Source: Streptomyces sp. HNM0574 (lineage in GTDB: Bacteria > Actinomycetota > Actinomycetes > Streptomycetales > Streptomycetaceae). From it: a stretch of DNA of 64,000 bases. How positions within the stretch are numbered: the first letter of the stretch is position 1; each line of letters begins with the position of its first letter. Shown piece by piece: positions 1 through 6,615 of this stretch. The position numbers and the translations under genes were made by a program. Under the pieces are notes generated by a model. It was not told where the DNA came from and did no database searches. It was given only the letters and a program-made list of their open reading frames with translations. The DNA lies in NCBI RefSeq assembly GCF_012726235.1, contig NZ_JAASAH010000007.1:222680-286679 (forward strand), in the 5' to 3' direction.

Positions 1-453
1 GTCGTCCACGCTGGCGCGGCGCGGCGGCCCGTCCCCGGTGGCGTCGAGCACCCGGCTGTCGCCGACGTTGAAGACGAGGAGCTCCTCGGCGAGGACGACG
101 ACGCCCGCGACGGTGGTGCCCATGGCCGTCAGCCCCGGGTCGCGGTCGGCGGCCGCGTACACCGCGCCGTTGCAGTCCTTCAGGGCCTCGCGGAGCGCCT
201 CCTCGTCGTCCAGCTCCGTGCCGGCCAGGGCGAGTTGGCGTACGACGAGAGCGCTGGCGACCTCGCCGCCCGGCTGCCCGCCGATGCCGTCGGCGACCGC
301 GACGACGAGCGGCGAGCCGGGCGGGAAGACCAGCGTCTGCGGGGTCTCGGTGACGGTGCCGCAGAGGGTCCAGGGGCCCGCGACGAGGCTGTCCTCGTTG
401 TGCTCGCGCACCAGGCCGGGGTGGCTCAGCGCGGTCACGGTGACGTACCGCAT
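1..453 (-). CDS. PP2C-family Ser/Thr protein phosphatase, N-terminal part (cut by left edge)
   Basis: The first 150 residues of a PP2C (PPM) phosphatase are visible and the C-terminus lies outside the window. Family motifs are in order: REHNEDS near residue 17 (metal-binding Asp), VADGIGGQPGGEVAS near 55, an MGTT element and NVGDSR near 130. PP2C enzymes remove phosphate from Ser/Thr using two Mn or Mg ions and in Streptomyces oppose Pkn kinases or anti-sigma kinases. The ATG at 453 follows a GGAGAGG-like ribosome site. The motif reads DGIGG rather than the usual DGMGG, which is tolerated in the family. Family certain; target unknown. Confidence 0.9.
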   Translation of the reverse strand, partial: MRYVTVTALSHPGLVREHNEDSLVAGPWTLCGTVTETPQTLVFPPGSPLVVAVADGIGGQPGGEVASALVVRQLALAGTELDDEEALREALKDCNGAVYAAADRDPGLTAMGTTVAGVVVLAEELLVFNVGDSRVLDATGDGPPRRASVDD

Positions 454-638
454 ACGAGCACCGCCTCTCCGCGACGTCGGCCGGCCCGTCGGCGGCCGGG
501 ACCGCACCTCCATTGTGGCGCCGGGAGCGGCGGCGGGCGCGTCCGCGGCGGAGTTGCGGAGCGGGCCGGGGAGTGTTTTGTTCCGAGGAGGACACGGCCT
601 CCCGCCCCGCCCCGCTCCGTGAAGGGTGGCGACTCCCC

Positions 639-1949
639 GTGCTGTTCACCGACCGCGCCGAAGCCGGACGCCAACTCGCCGGATCGCTGCGGCACTTGCG
701 CGCCGAACGGCCCGTCGTCCTCGGGCTGCCCCGCGGCGGCGTCCCGGTCGCCTTCGAGGTGGCCAGGGAGCTCGGCGCGCCCCTGGACGTGCTGGTGGTC
801 CGCAAGCTGGGCGTGCCGTACCACCGCGAGGTGGCCTTCGGGGCCATCGGCGAGGGCGGGGTGCGGGTGGTCAGCGAGGACGTCGTGCGGCAGGGCGGGG
901 TCGGCCCCGAGGAGCAGGCGGCGGTGGAGCGCCGGGAGCAGGCCGAGCTGGAGCGGCAGGCGCACCGCTTCCGCGAGGGACGCCCCGGCGTCCGGGTCGA
1001 GGGGCGTGTGGCGATCGTGGTGGACGACGGGATCGCGACCGGCTCCACCGCGCTGGCCGCCTGCGGCATCGCGCGGGCGCAGGGCGCGGCCCGGGTGGTG
1101 CTGGCGGCGCCCGCCGCGTCCCCGCACGCGGTCGACCGGCTCCGCGCCGAGGCCGACGAGGTGGTCTGCCTGACGGCTCCGGCCGGCTTCCGCGCCGTCG
1201 GCGAGTGGTACGCCGACTTCTCGCAGACCACGGACGACGAGGTCGTCACCCTGCTCGGCCGGGCCGGCACCGAGGGGGCGGGCGGCCCGGGCCCCGCGCC
1301 CGGCGACGGCGCCGAGGCCGTCGAGGTGGCGGCGGACGGGCTCGGGCTGGCGGGGGATCTGACGCCGCCCGGGGAGGCCCGCGCGGTGGTGATGTTCGCG
1401 CACGGCTCGGGCAGCAGCAGGCACAGCCCGCGCAACCGGTCGGTGGCGGCGGCGCTGAACCGGGCCGGCCTGGGCACGCTGCTCTTCGACCTGCTCACGC
1501 CCGAGGAGGAGGCGAGCCGCGCGAACGTCTTCGACATCGGGACGCTGTCCCGCCGCCTGACCGACGCCACCCGCTGGCTCCGGCGGCGCGCGCCCGTCCC
1601 CGTCGGGTACTTCGGTGCGAGCACCGGCGCGGCCGCGGCCCTGCACGCCGCGGCGAGCGCCGCCGGCGCCGGCGCCGGCGCTGACCTCGGCGTCGGGGCC
1701 GTCGTGTCCCGGGGCGGCAGGCCGGATCTGGCGGGGGCGTGCCTGCCGCGGGTGGCGGCGCCGACGCTGCTCATCGTGGGCGGCCGGGACGGCACGGTGG
1801 TCGACCTCAACCGGGCGGCCCGCGACCAACTGCGCTGCGAGAACCGGCTGGAGATCGTCCCGGGTGCCACGCACCTCTTCGAGGAGCCGGGCGCGCTGGA
1901 CGAGGTCGCGTCCCTGGCCCGCGACTGGTTCCTCCGCCACCTCCGCTGA
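639..1949 (+). CDS. Phosphoribosyltransferase / dienelactone-hydrolase-like fusion protein
   Basis: A 436-residue two-domain protein. Residues 1-210 are a type I phosphoribosyltransferase with the PRPP-binding loop VVDDGIATGST at about 127-137. Residues 230-436 are an alpha/beta hydrolase of the dienelactone type with GASTG (Ser328), GGRDG (Asp384) and GATHLF (His412) as an apparent full triad. The GTG at 639 is chosen because GAAGGGTGG precedes it at good spacing and the PRTase fold starts at once; upstream in-frame codons are Arg-rich and look non-coding. Actinobacterial PRTase/hydrolase fusions of this kind exist, but the substrate is not known. Divergent from the phosphatase at the left edge. 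Confidence 0.85.
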   Translation: MLFTDRAEAGRQLAGSLRHLRAERPVVLGLPRGGVPVAFEVARELGAPLDVLVVRKLGVPYHREVAFGAIGEGGVRVVSEDVVRQGGVGPEEQAAVERREQAELERQAHRFREGRPGVRVEGRVAIVVDDGIATGSTALAACGIARAQGAARVVLAAPAASPHAVDRLRAEADEVVCLTAPAGFRAVGEWYADFSQTTDDEVVTLLGRAGTEGAGGPGPAPGDGAEAVEVAADGLGLAGDLTPPGEARAVVMFAHGSGSSRHSPRNRSVAAALNRAGLGTLLFDLLTPEEEASRANVFDIGTLSRRLTDATRWLRRRAPVPVGYFGASTGAAAALHAAASAAGAGAGADLGVGAVVSRGGRPDLAGACLPRVAAPTLLIVGGRDGTVVDLNRAARDQLRCENRLEIVPGATHLFEEPGALDEVASLARDWFLRHLR

Positions 1950-2118
1950 CCCGCCGCTGTGACGAGAACCTCACCACGGCATCACCCGGCCCTCACCGGG
2001 CGGTCACGGAGCCGGAAAAACCCCTGGAAGAGCCCCGGCGCACCCCCTGCGCCCCGATGTCCAACCGCCCGCCGGGGAGCGGCTGTTACGAGTTCCACGA
2101 ACTGTTTACGTTGATCCG

Positions 2119-2149
2119 CTGACGGACGGGGGCCGTGGAGTGTCATAAT
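2119..2149 (+). promoter_or_regulatory. Candidate extended -10 promoter for a small RNA
   Basis: TGTCATAAT at 2141-2149 is an extended -10 (TGn plus CATAAT), unusually AT-rich here. CTGACG at 2119-2124 gives a weak -35 at 19-base spacing. The predicted start, about base 2156, falls exactly on the first base of a perfect 11-bp hairpin. Nothing codes for the next 500 bases. Confidence 0.5.
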
Positions 2150-2155
2150 GGTCGT

Positions 2156-2245
2156 GCAGCCCTTCGTGCATCCCCCGTCGCGAAGGGCTGCTTTACGTTG
2201 CCGCACGTGGCGCCGCACCGGGTGAAACCCCGTGCGGCGCCCGTG
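2156..2245 (+). ncRNA. Candidate small RNA with two strong hairpins, 6C-RNA-like
   Basis: Hairpin 1 has arms GCAGCCCTTCG (2156-2166) and CGAAGGGCTGC (2181-2191) around a 14-base loop containing CCCCC. Hairpin 2 has arms GGCGCCGCAC (2209-2218) and GTGCGGCGCC (2232-2241), with an inner GGG/CCC pair around TGAAA. An alternative 8-bp stem, GCCGCACG (2200-2207) with CGTGCGGC (2231-2238), competes with hairpin 2. Two successive hairpins, a C-run in the first loop and a good promoter resemble the actinobacterial 6C RNA motif. The second loop has only a short C-run, so the family call is tentative. It could instead be a terminator of the 639-1949 gene. Confidence 0.5.
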
Positions 2246-2669
2246 CCGCCCCCGGCGCGAGCCCACCCCACCCCCGCGAGGCCGCGCACCGGCAGGCCCC
2301 GGAAGCCCCCCGCGCTCCCGCGACCGCACCCGTGCGCCCCACCCCGGCGCCGCCGGTCCCCCTCGGGCCGGCCGTCCGACGACGATGCACACGCTCGCCC
2401 AACTCCCCCGCGGCAGGCGGCGGAAGGCCGCGTGCGCGGGGAAGCGGGACACGGGCAAGGGACTCCCCTCGTGGCCCCCTGTCCGTGTTTTTTCGAGTTA
2501 ACAGTGACGTAGAGTGTATACGCAACCCCGGACTTGAACCGGATGGCTGATCGAGGGCGGCTCGTCGGGGTCCGTTACAGTACGAGCCCGTTGACCGGAA
2601 TCGAACACCGTGCGTCGCCGGATGAGGTCGGATGAGCGCAGAAGCGGCGGACGTGGACGTGGGGGCCCG
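2246..2669 (+). other. Leader/promoter region of the EspR-like operon
   Basis: No gene is seen. A short AT-rich patch (about 2486-2521, including GTTAACAGTGACG at 2497-2509 and the palindrome GTATAC at 2516-2521) stands out in very GC-rich DNA and is the likely promoter. A similar motif, GTTACAGTACGAG, recurs at 2574-2586. The two may be regulator sites or tandem promoters for the operon that starts at 2670. Confidence 0.35.
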
Positions 2670-3110
2670 ATGGACGACGGACAGCAGACCCCGGAGCTGA
2701 GAACGCTCCGGCAGAAGGTCGAGTACATGCTCGACAAGACCTTCCCCGGTGAGCGGATCTCGGGACGGGCCTTCTCCGAGATCGTCCGCGAGCGCGGCGG
2801 CTCGCTCTCCCACAGCTACTTCTCCAACATCCTCGCGGGCAAGGTCACCGAGCCGTCCGAGGAGATCCTCAAGGCGCTCGGTCTCGGCTTCGGCGTCGAC
2901 TGGCGGTTCTTCAAGGAGGAGTCGGAGGTCGTCGACGACGTCGTCTCCGGCCTCCAGTTCCTCGCGAAACGGCGCACCGGCGAGATCAGCGGCGTCGCGG
3001 GCCGGGGCCTCGACGAGGACGGACTGCCCCCGGAACTCCTGCAGTTCGCGCTCTCCCTGCTGGAGGACCGCAAGGGCGACGAGCCCGGCGAGGGCGAGGC
3101 GGACACCTAG
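2670..3110 (+). CDS. Helix-turn-helix regulator, EspR-like
   Basis: A 146-residue DNA-binding protein. The N-terminal half is an XRE-type HTH in which a loop places the recognition helix around SLSHSYFSNILAGK (about residues 47-60). Residues 90-135 look like a helical dimerisation domain. Length and layout resemble mycobacterial EspR, a nucleoid-associated regulator, more than phage-type XRE repressors; this comparison is my inference. The ATG at 2670 follows a GTGGGGG ribosome site; upstream in-frame codons are Arg/Gly-rich and unlikely to be translated. It heads a four-gene operon with a protease and two membrane proteins and is the obvious candidate regulator of it. Confidence 0.85.
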   Translation: MDDGQQTPELRTLRQKVEYMLDKTFPGERISGRAFSEIVRERGGSLSHSYFSNILAGKVTEPSEEILKALGLGFGVDWRFFKEESEVVDDVVSGLQFLAKRRTGEISGVAGRGLDEDGLPPELLQFALSLLEDRKGDEPGEGEADT

Positions 3111-3214
3111 CGGCATCGCGAGGGGCGTACCGCGAGCGAACACGCGTCCGGGGGCGTTGGCTACCATCGCCGTCTGCGTGTCACACACGCGTGACTACGA
3201 TTCTTAAGGGCCCC

Positions 3215-3865
3215 ATGTCGATGCGTGAGCTGCGGAAAGAGTGCGAGGCGGGACTCGCCGACCTTCCCCTTCCCGCGCCGTTCGGCATCCCGGCCCTGGT
3301 GGCCAACATGGAGGCGGCGCGCGGCCGGACGATCCTGCTGCGGGAGCTCCCGGACCGGCTGGCCCGCCTGCACACGGCCTGCGGCCTGCGGCTCACCTCC
3401 GGCGACACCAGCCTCGTCCTCTACCGCCGCCGCCCGACCGACTACCAGACGCAGCACGTCATCCTGCACGAGCTGTGCCACGAGTGGTTCGACCACGGGC
3501 ACACCCTCGACGCCTCCCAACTCCGGCGCCTGCTCCCGGTCTTCGACACCTCCCTGATCAGCCGGGTGCTGGGCACCGAGGAGCCCCCGCCCGAGGAGAA
3601 GGACGAGGACGCGGCGCTGCTCGACGCGTTCCCCGCCGGGGCGAGAGTCCAGGCCCGCGCGCAGTACGACACCCACGACGAGCGGGTGGCGGAGCTCGGC
3701 GCGTCCCTCATCCCCCGCATGGCCAGGGACGTGACCAGCGACGACATGGTCGGCCGGCTCGCCAACTCGCTCGCCCGCCCGGTGGCGCACCAGCGGGCGC
3801 CGCAGCGCCGCGGCCTGTTCCGCCGCCGCCCGAAGGACCCGACGGACCCGAAGGACTCCCCGTGA
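3215..3865 (+). CDS. Soluble HEXXH metalloprotease, ImmA/IrrE-like
   Basis: A 216-residue protein with zinc motif HELCH at 85-89 and a later DERVAELGAS segment (about 155) that can supply the third ligand, as in ImmA/IrrE peptidases. No signal peptide or membrane segment is seen, so it is cytoplasmic. The ATG at 3215 sits behind AAGGG; a GTG at 3191 is possible but lacks a ribosome site. It lies between an HTH regulator and membrane proteins. ImmA/IrrE proteases typically cleave a partner repressor, so the gene at 2670 is the first candidate substrate (inference). The C-terminal 30 residues are basic, Pro-rich and probably disordered. Confidence 0.8.
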   Translation: MSMRELRKECEAGLADLPLPAPFGIPALVANMEAARGRTILLRELPDRLARLHTACGLRLTSGDTSLVLYRRRPTDYQTQHVILHELCHEWFDHGHTLDASQLRRLLPVFDTSLISRVLGTEEPPPEEKDEDAALLDAFPAGARVQARAQYDTHDERVAELGASLIPRMARDVTSDDMVGRLANSLARPVAHQRAPQRRGLFRRRPKDPTDPKDSP

Positions 3866-5109
3866 CCGCGCTCGACCTCGCCGGCTACCTCATAGCCGGC
3901 CTGATGACCGCCGTCGCCCTGTGGCGGATGCCCGCCGCGCTCTGGGGCGACGAGGAGGACAAGCGGCGCCGCGCGCTGTGGGGCTGCTACGCCGGGTTCG
4001 CGCTCGCGCTGTGGACCAAGACGCACGTCGTCCGGATCGGGCTGAACAACAGTCCCGTGGTCGACCTCGCCGTCCTCATCAAGCACTACACGGCGGCCAT
4101 CGCGATCCTGGCGATTCTCAGCTACATCGTGGCGATCTACGGGCACTACCCCGAGGGCGGCGCCGTGCCCCGGCACGTGCGGTTCGCGCGGCTCACCCAG
4201 CGGCTGGCGACCAAGGCGTCGGTGGCCACGCTGATCCTGCTGACGGTGCTCTTCTTCACCGTCGTCGACCGCTCCGTCCCCTCCGACCGCTTCGTCTCCG
4301 ACCACGCGGGCCAGTGGGGCGCGACGCTCTACATGAGCGTCTTCTACGTGTACTTGGGCGCCGCCTCGGCGGTGTGCGCGTACCAGTGGGCGCTGGCGAC
4401 GCTGGACGCGAAGGCGCGTCATCTGCGGGTCGGGCTCGGGATGATGACGTTCGCGATGTTCATCGGCGTCGGCTACACGCTGAGCCGGACGCTGTTCCTC
4501 TGGATCAGCGTGCTCGACCAGCCCAGCCACGCCTTCGCCGAGACCTTCGACAAGGTGACGGAGGGCGCGCAGGTCGTGCTGTTCGCCTTCTTCGCCCTCG
4601 GCGCCTCGATCCCGGCGTTCAGCAAGGGCTGGCGGCGGGTGCGGCTGTGGCGGGCGCAGGTCCGGCTGCACCCGCTGTGGCGGGAGCTGATGACGGCCTT
4701 CCCCGACCAGCCCTTCGACCCGCCCACCTCGCTCGGCCGCGAGCTGACCCGCTTCGGCACCCCGGCCGACCTGCGCGTCGACCGCTGGGCCGCCGACATG
4801 GCGGACGCGGTCGAGAAGCTGCGGCACTACGTCCCCGACGGCCTGCTGGCCGCCGCCAGGACGGCGGCGGCCGCGGACACCGCGTCCCCCGCGAAGGCGG
4901 GCCCGCTCGCCGACGCGTACTGGATCAAGGCGGCGCTCGCCGCGAAGGCCGGCGGGGCGCCCGTCGGCGAGGCGGCGGCCGTCGAGACGAAGCACGCGGC
5001 CGACCAGGACGGCGAGGTCGCCTGGCTGGTGCGGGTCGCGTCCGCGTACAAGTCCATTCCCGACGACCGGGCCCGGCACCTGCTGGAGTCCATGGAGCAC
5101 ACCGCGTGA
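3862..5109 (+). CDS. Seven-TM membrane protein, MAB_1171c-type putative transporter
   Basis: A 415-residue protein with about seven hydrophobic segments in the first 260 residues, starting at LAGYLIAGLMTAVALW. A cytoplasmic C-terminal domain of about 150 residues follows, rich in Ala and charged residues. The GTG at 3862 overlaps the protease stop by four bases (GTGA), so the two are translationally coupled. Layout fits the actinobacterial MAB_1171c family, called putative transporters without a known substrate. No transporter signature or catalytic motif is visible. The conserved order regulator-protease-this protein suggests a sensory or export role (inference). Confidence 0.75.
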   Translation: MTALDLAGYLIAGLMTAVALWRMPAALWGDEEDKRRRALWGCYAGFALALWTKTHVVRIGLNNSPVVDLAVLIKHYTAAIAILAILSYIVAIYGHYPEGGAVPRHVRFARLTQRLATKASVATLILLTVLFFTVVDRSVPSDRFVSDHAGQWGATLYMSVFYVYLGAASAVCAYQWALATLDAKARHLRVGLGMMTFAMFIGVGYTLSRTLFLWISVLDQPSHAFAETFDKVTEGAQVVLFAFFALGASIPAFSKGWRRVRLWRAQVRLHPLWRELMTAFPDQPFDPPTSLGRELTRFGTPADLRVDRWAADMADAVEKLRHYVPDGLLAAARTAAAADTASPAKAGPLADAYWIKAALAAKAGGAPVGEAAAVETKHAADQDGEVAWLVRVASAYKSIPDDRARHLLESMEHTA

Positions 5110-5747
5110 GCACCACGACCCCCGACACCCCTGATTCCCCCGGGACTTCGGCCCCGCCGGCCGCCGACGATCCGGCCGTGACGCGGCCGGTGGCCCGTAC
5201 CGTCACCGATGTGCTCCAGCCCCGGAACGTGCTGCTGGTCGGCATGCTCGGGATCGGGCTGGCCGCGGCGGGCGAGTGGACGGGGCTGCTGTGGGGGCTG
5301 CTGGGCGCCCTGTGCGCGGGGCTGATACCGGCCGGCTACATCGAGTGGGAGCGCAAGCGCGGTACGTGGGGCGACCGGCACGTCGTCGACCGGACCAAGC
5401 GCGCGCCGATCTTCTTCGTCATCCTCGGCTCCATCGGCGCCGGTTCGCTGGTGATGGTGCTCGGGAACGCGCCCGTCGGCATCCTCGTCGCGATGCTGGC
5501 GCTGTGGGTGATGACGATCGGCCTGCTGGCCGTCAACACGGTGTGGAAGATCTCCGTCGACTCGGCCGTCGCCTCCGCCGTCGTCGCCCTGCTCGCCGCC
5601 GTGCACTCGCCGTGGTGGCTGTGCGCCTACGCGATGACCGTGACGGTCTGCTGGTCCCGGGTCGCGCTGCGCTATCACACCGTCGCGCAGACCGCCGCGG
5701 GCGCGGCCCTCGGCGCGGCCACCGCCCTGGGCTTCCTGGCGGTCTGA
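5106..5747 (+). CDS. Membrane protein with a degenerate PAP2-phosphatase-like C-terminus
   Basis: A 213-residue protein: a Pro/Thr-rich N-terminus of about 38 residues, then five or six membrane spans. Near the end SRVALRYHTVAQ resembles motif 3 of PAP2 lipid phosphatases (SRxxxxxHxxxD), but Gln replaces the final Asp. DRTKRAP (about residue 96) is a loose match to motif 1. Activity is therefore doubtful; it may be a binding or scaffold relative. The GTG at 5106 overlaps the preceding stop by four bases, making it the fourth coupled gene of the operon. The operon ends 15 bases before a convergent gene. Confidence 0.65.
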   Translation: MSTTTPDTPDSPGTSAPPAADDPAVTRPVARTVTDVLQPRNVLLVGMLGIGLAAAGEWTGLLWGLLGALCAGLIPAGYIEWERKRGTWGDRHVVDRTKRAPIFFVILGSIGAGSLVMVLGNAPVGILVAMLALWVMTIGLLAVNTVWKISVDSAVASAVVALLAAVHSPWWLCAYAMTVTVCWSRVALRYHTVAQTAAGAALGAATALGFLAV

Positions 5748-5762
5748 GGCCGGGGTACCCGC

Positions 5763-6011
5763 TCAGATCGTGTACGGGACGGGGTGGACCTCATCCGCCT
5801 TGTGCCCGGCCCGCTCGTGCACCCGCTGCACCGCGTCCTTGGACGGGGCCTCGGACAGGCAGTAGACGGTGCCCGAGTCGGGGTCGGCCCAGGCCTGCTT
5901 GAAGTGCACGTTCTCGTCGGCCTCAAGCGCCAGGTCCGCCTCGTGCGCCTCCTTGAGCTGATCCCGGGTGATGCCCTTCATGCCGTGGTGGACGTCCATG
6001 TACGTCGCCAT
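5763..6011 (-). CDS. SCO4226-family (DUF4242) small nickel-binding protein
   Basis: An 82-residue protein starting MATYMDVHHGMKGIT. It has a ferredoxin-like alpha/beta pattern and conserved His residues at 8, 9 and 69. The closest named relative I recognise is S. coelicolor SCO4226, reported as a nickel-binding protein. The function is otherwise unknown. ATG at 6011; it sits convergent to the four-gene operon with 15 bases between stops. Confidence 0.8.
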   Translation of the reverse strand: MATYMDVHHGMKGITRDQLKEAHEADLALEADENVHFKQAWADPDSGTVYCLSEAPSKDAVQRVHERAGHKADEVHPVPYTI

Positions 6012-6097
6012 CGTCCTCACCTCTCGGCCCGCTCTGGTCCTCCCAGCGTGCGCGCCCGTCCGGCGGGGTGCCAGACGGGCGGGCCGTCCCGCCCCGG

Positions 6098-6403
6098 TCA
6101 GGCCGGGCGGGACTCGCGCATGCGGTTCCAGGCGGTCTCCAGGGTGGCCGGGCCGCCGTCGCGTACGGACTCGACGACGGCCTGGTGCAGATCCCGGCTC
6201 TCGCGCTCGGTGTCGCAGTTCACGGGGCTGCCGGTGAGGGTGAACCAGTCGGAGGCGCCGCTGTACTGCACCGTCACCACCATCTGGTTCTCCGCCCACG
6301 TCGAGTGCACCGTCAGGTCTCCCGAGACGACGCCCGTCTCATCGGTGCGGACGCCTCCCGGGCCCGAGGTCACTCCCACTGTTGTCCACGATGCCCAGGC
6401 CAT
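6098..6403 (-). CDS. Hypothetical protein, 101 residues
   Basis: I do not recognise a family. The protein is soluble with a probable beta-rich core (residues 25-60, including LTVHSTWAENQMVVTVQYSG) and a helical C-terminus. There is one Cys, no signal peptide and no membrane segment. ATG at 6403. It is co-directional with the SCO4226-like gene 86 bases downstream and could share its transcript. Codon use fits the genome. It is kept as a gene because it has no competing frame and its third-position GC is high. Confidence 0.6.
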   Translation of the reverse strand: MAWASWTTVGVTSGPGGVRTDETGVVSGDLTVHSTWAENQMVVTVQYSGASDWFTLTGSPVNCDTERESRDLHQAVVESVRDGGPATLETAWNRMRESRPA

Positions 6404-6559
6404 GTCGCATCAGCCCTCTCCCAGCTCTCTCCGTCGGGGCCCGGCGGTCTCGGCAGTGGCCGCGAGGGTCTCCGTCAGCGGCCGCGAGCCGCGTTCCACG
6501 GGCCACGCGGGCCCCGTGCGCCTCGCCTCTCACTCCTTTCCGGGGTTCTGCCCGGGCCA

Positions 6560-6596
6560 CCGGAAAGTCATACCTGCACAAAAAGAGACTTTCCGG
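6560..6596. promoter_or_regulatory. Perfect 10-bp inverted repeat between an MFS gene and a small gene
   Basis: CCGGAAAGTC (6560-6569) and GACTTTCCGG (6587-6596) flank a 17-base AT-rich spacer. On the minus strand it lies after the MFS stop (6616) and before the gene starting at 6403. It can be a hairpin at the end of the MFS transcript or an operator for the small gene. The absence of a T-tract favours an operator. Confidence 0.45.
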
Positions 6597-6615
6597 GGCA
6601 CGTCAAGGCCCTGGT

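Noticed and set aside
2670..3865. A phage-type repressor/anti-repressor or toxin-antitoxin module
   Set aside because: The HTH protein is EspR-like, the operon continues into two membrane proteins, and there are no phage, integrase or toxin genes around it.
3442..5100. A 552-codon minus-strand frame
   Set aside because: Antisense to the metalloprotease and 7-TM genes; composition is that of a shadow frame.
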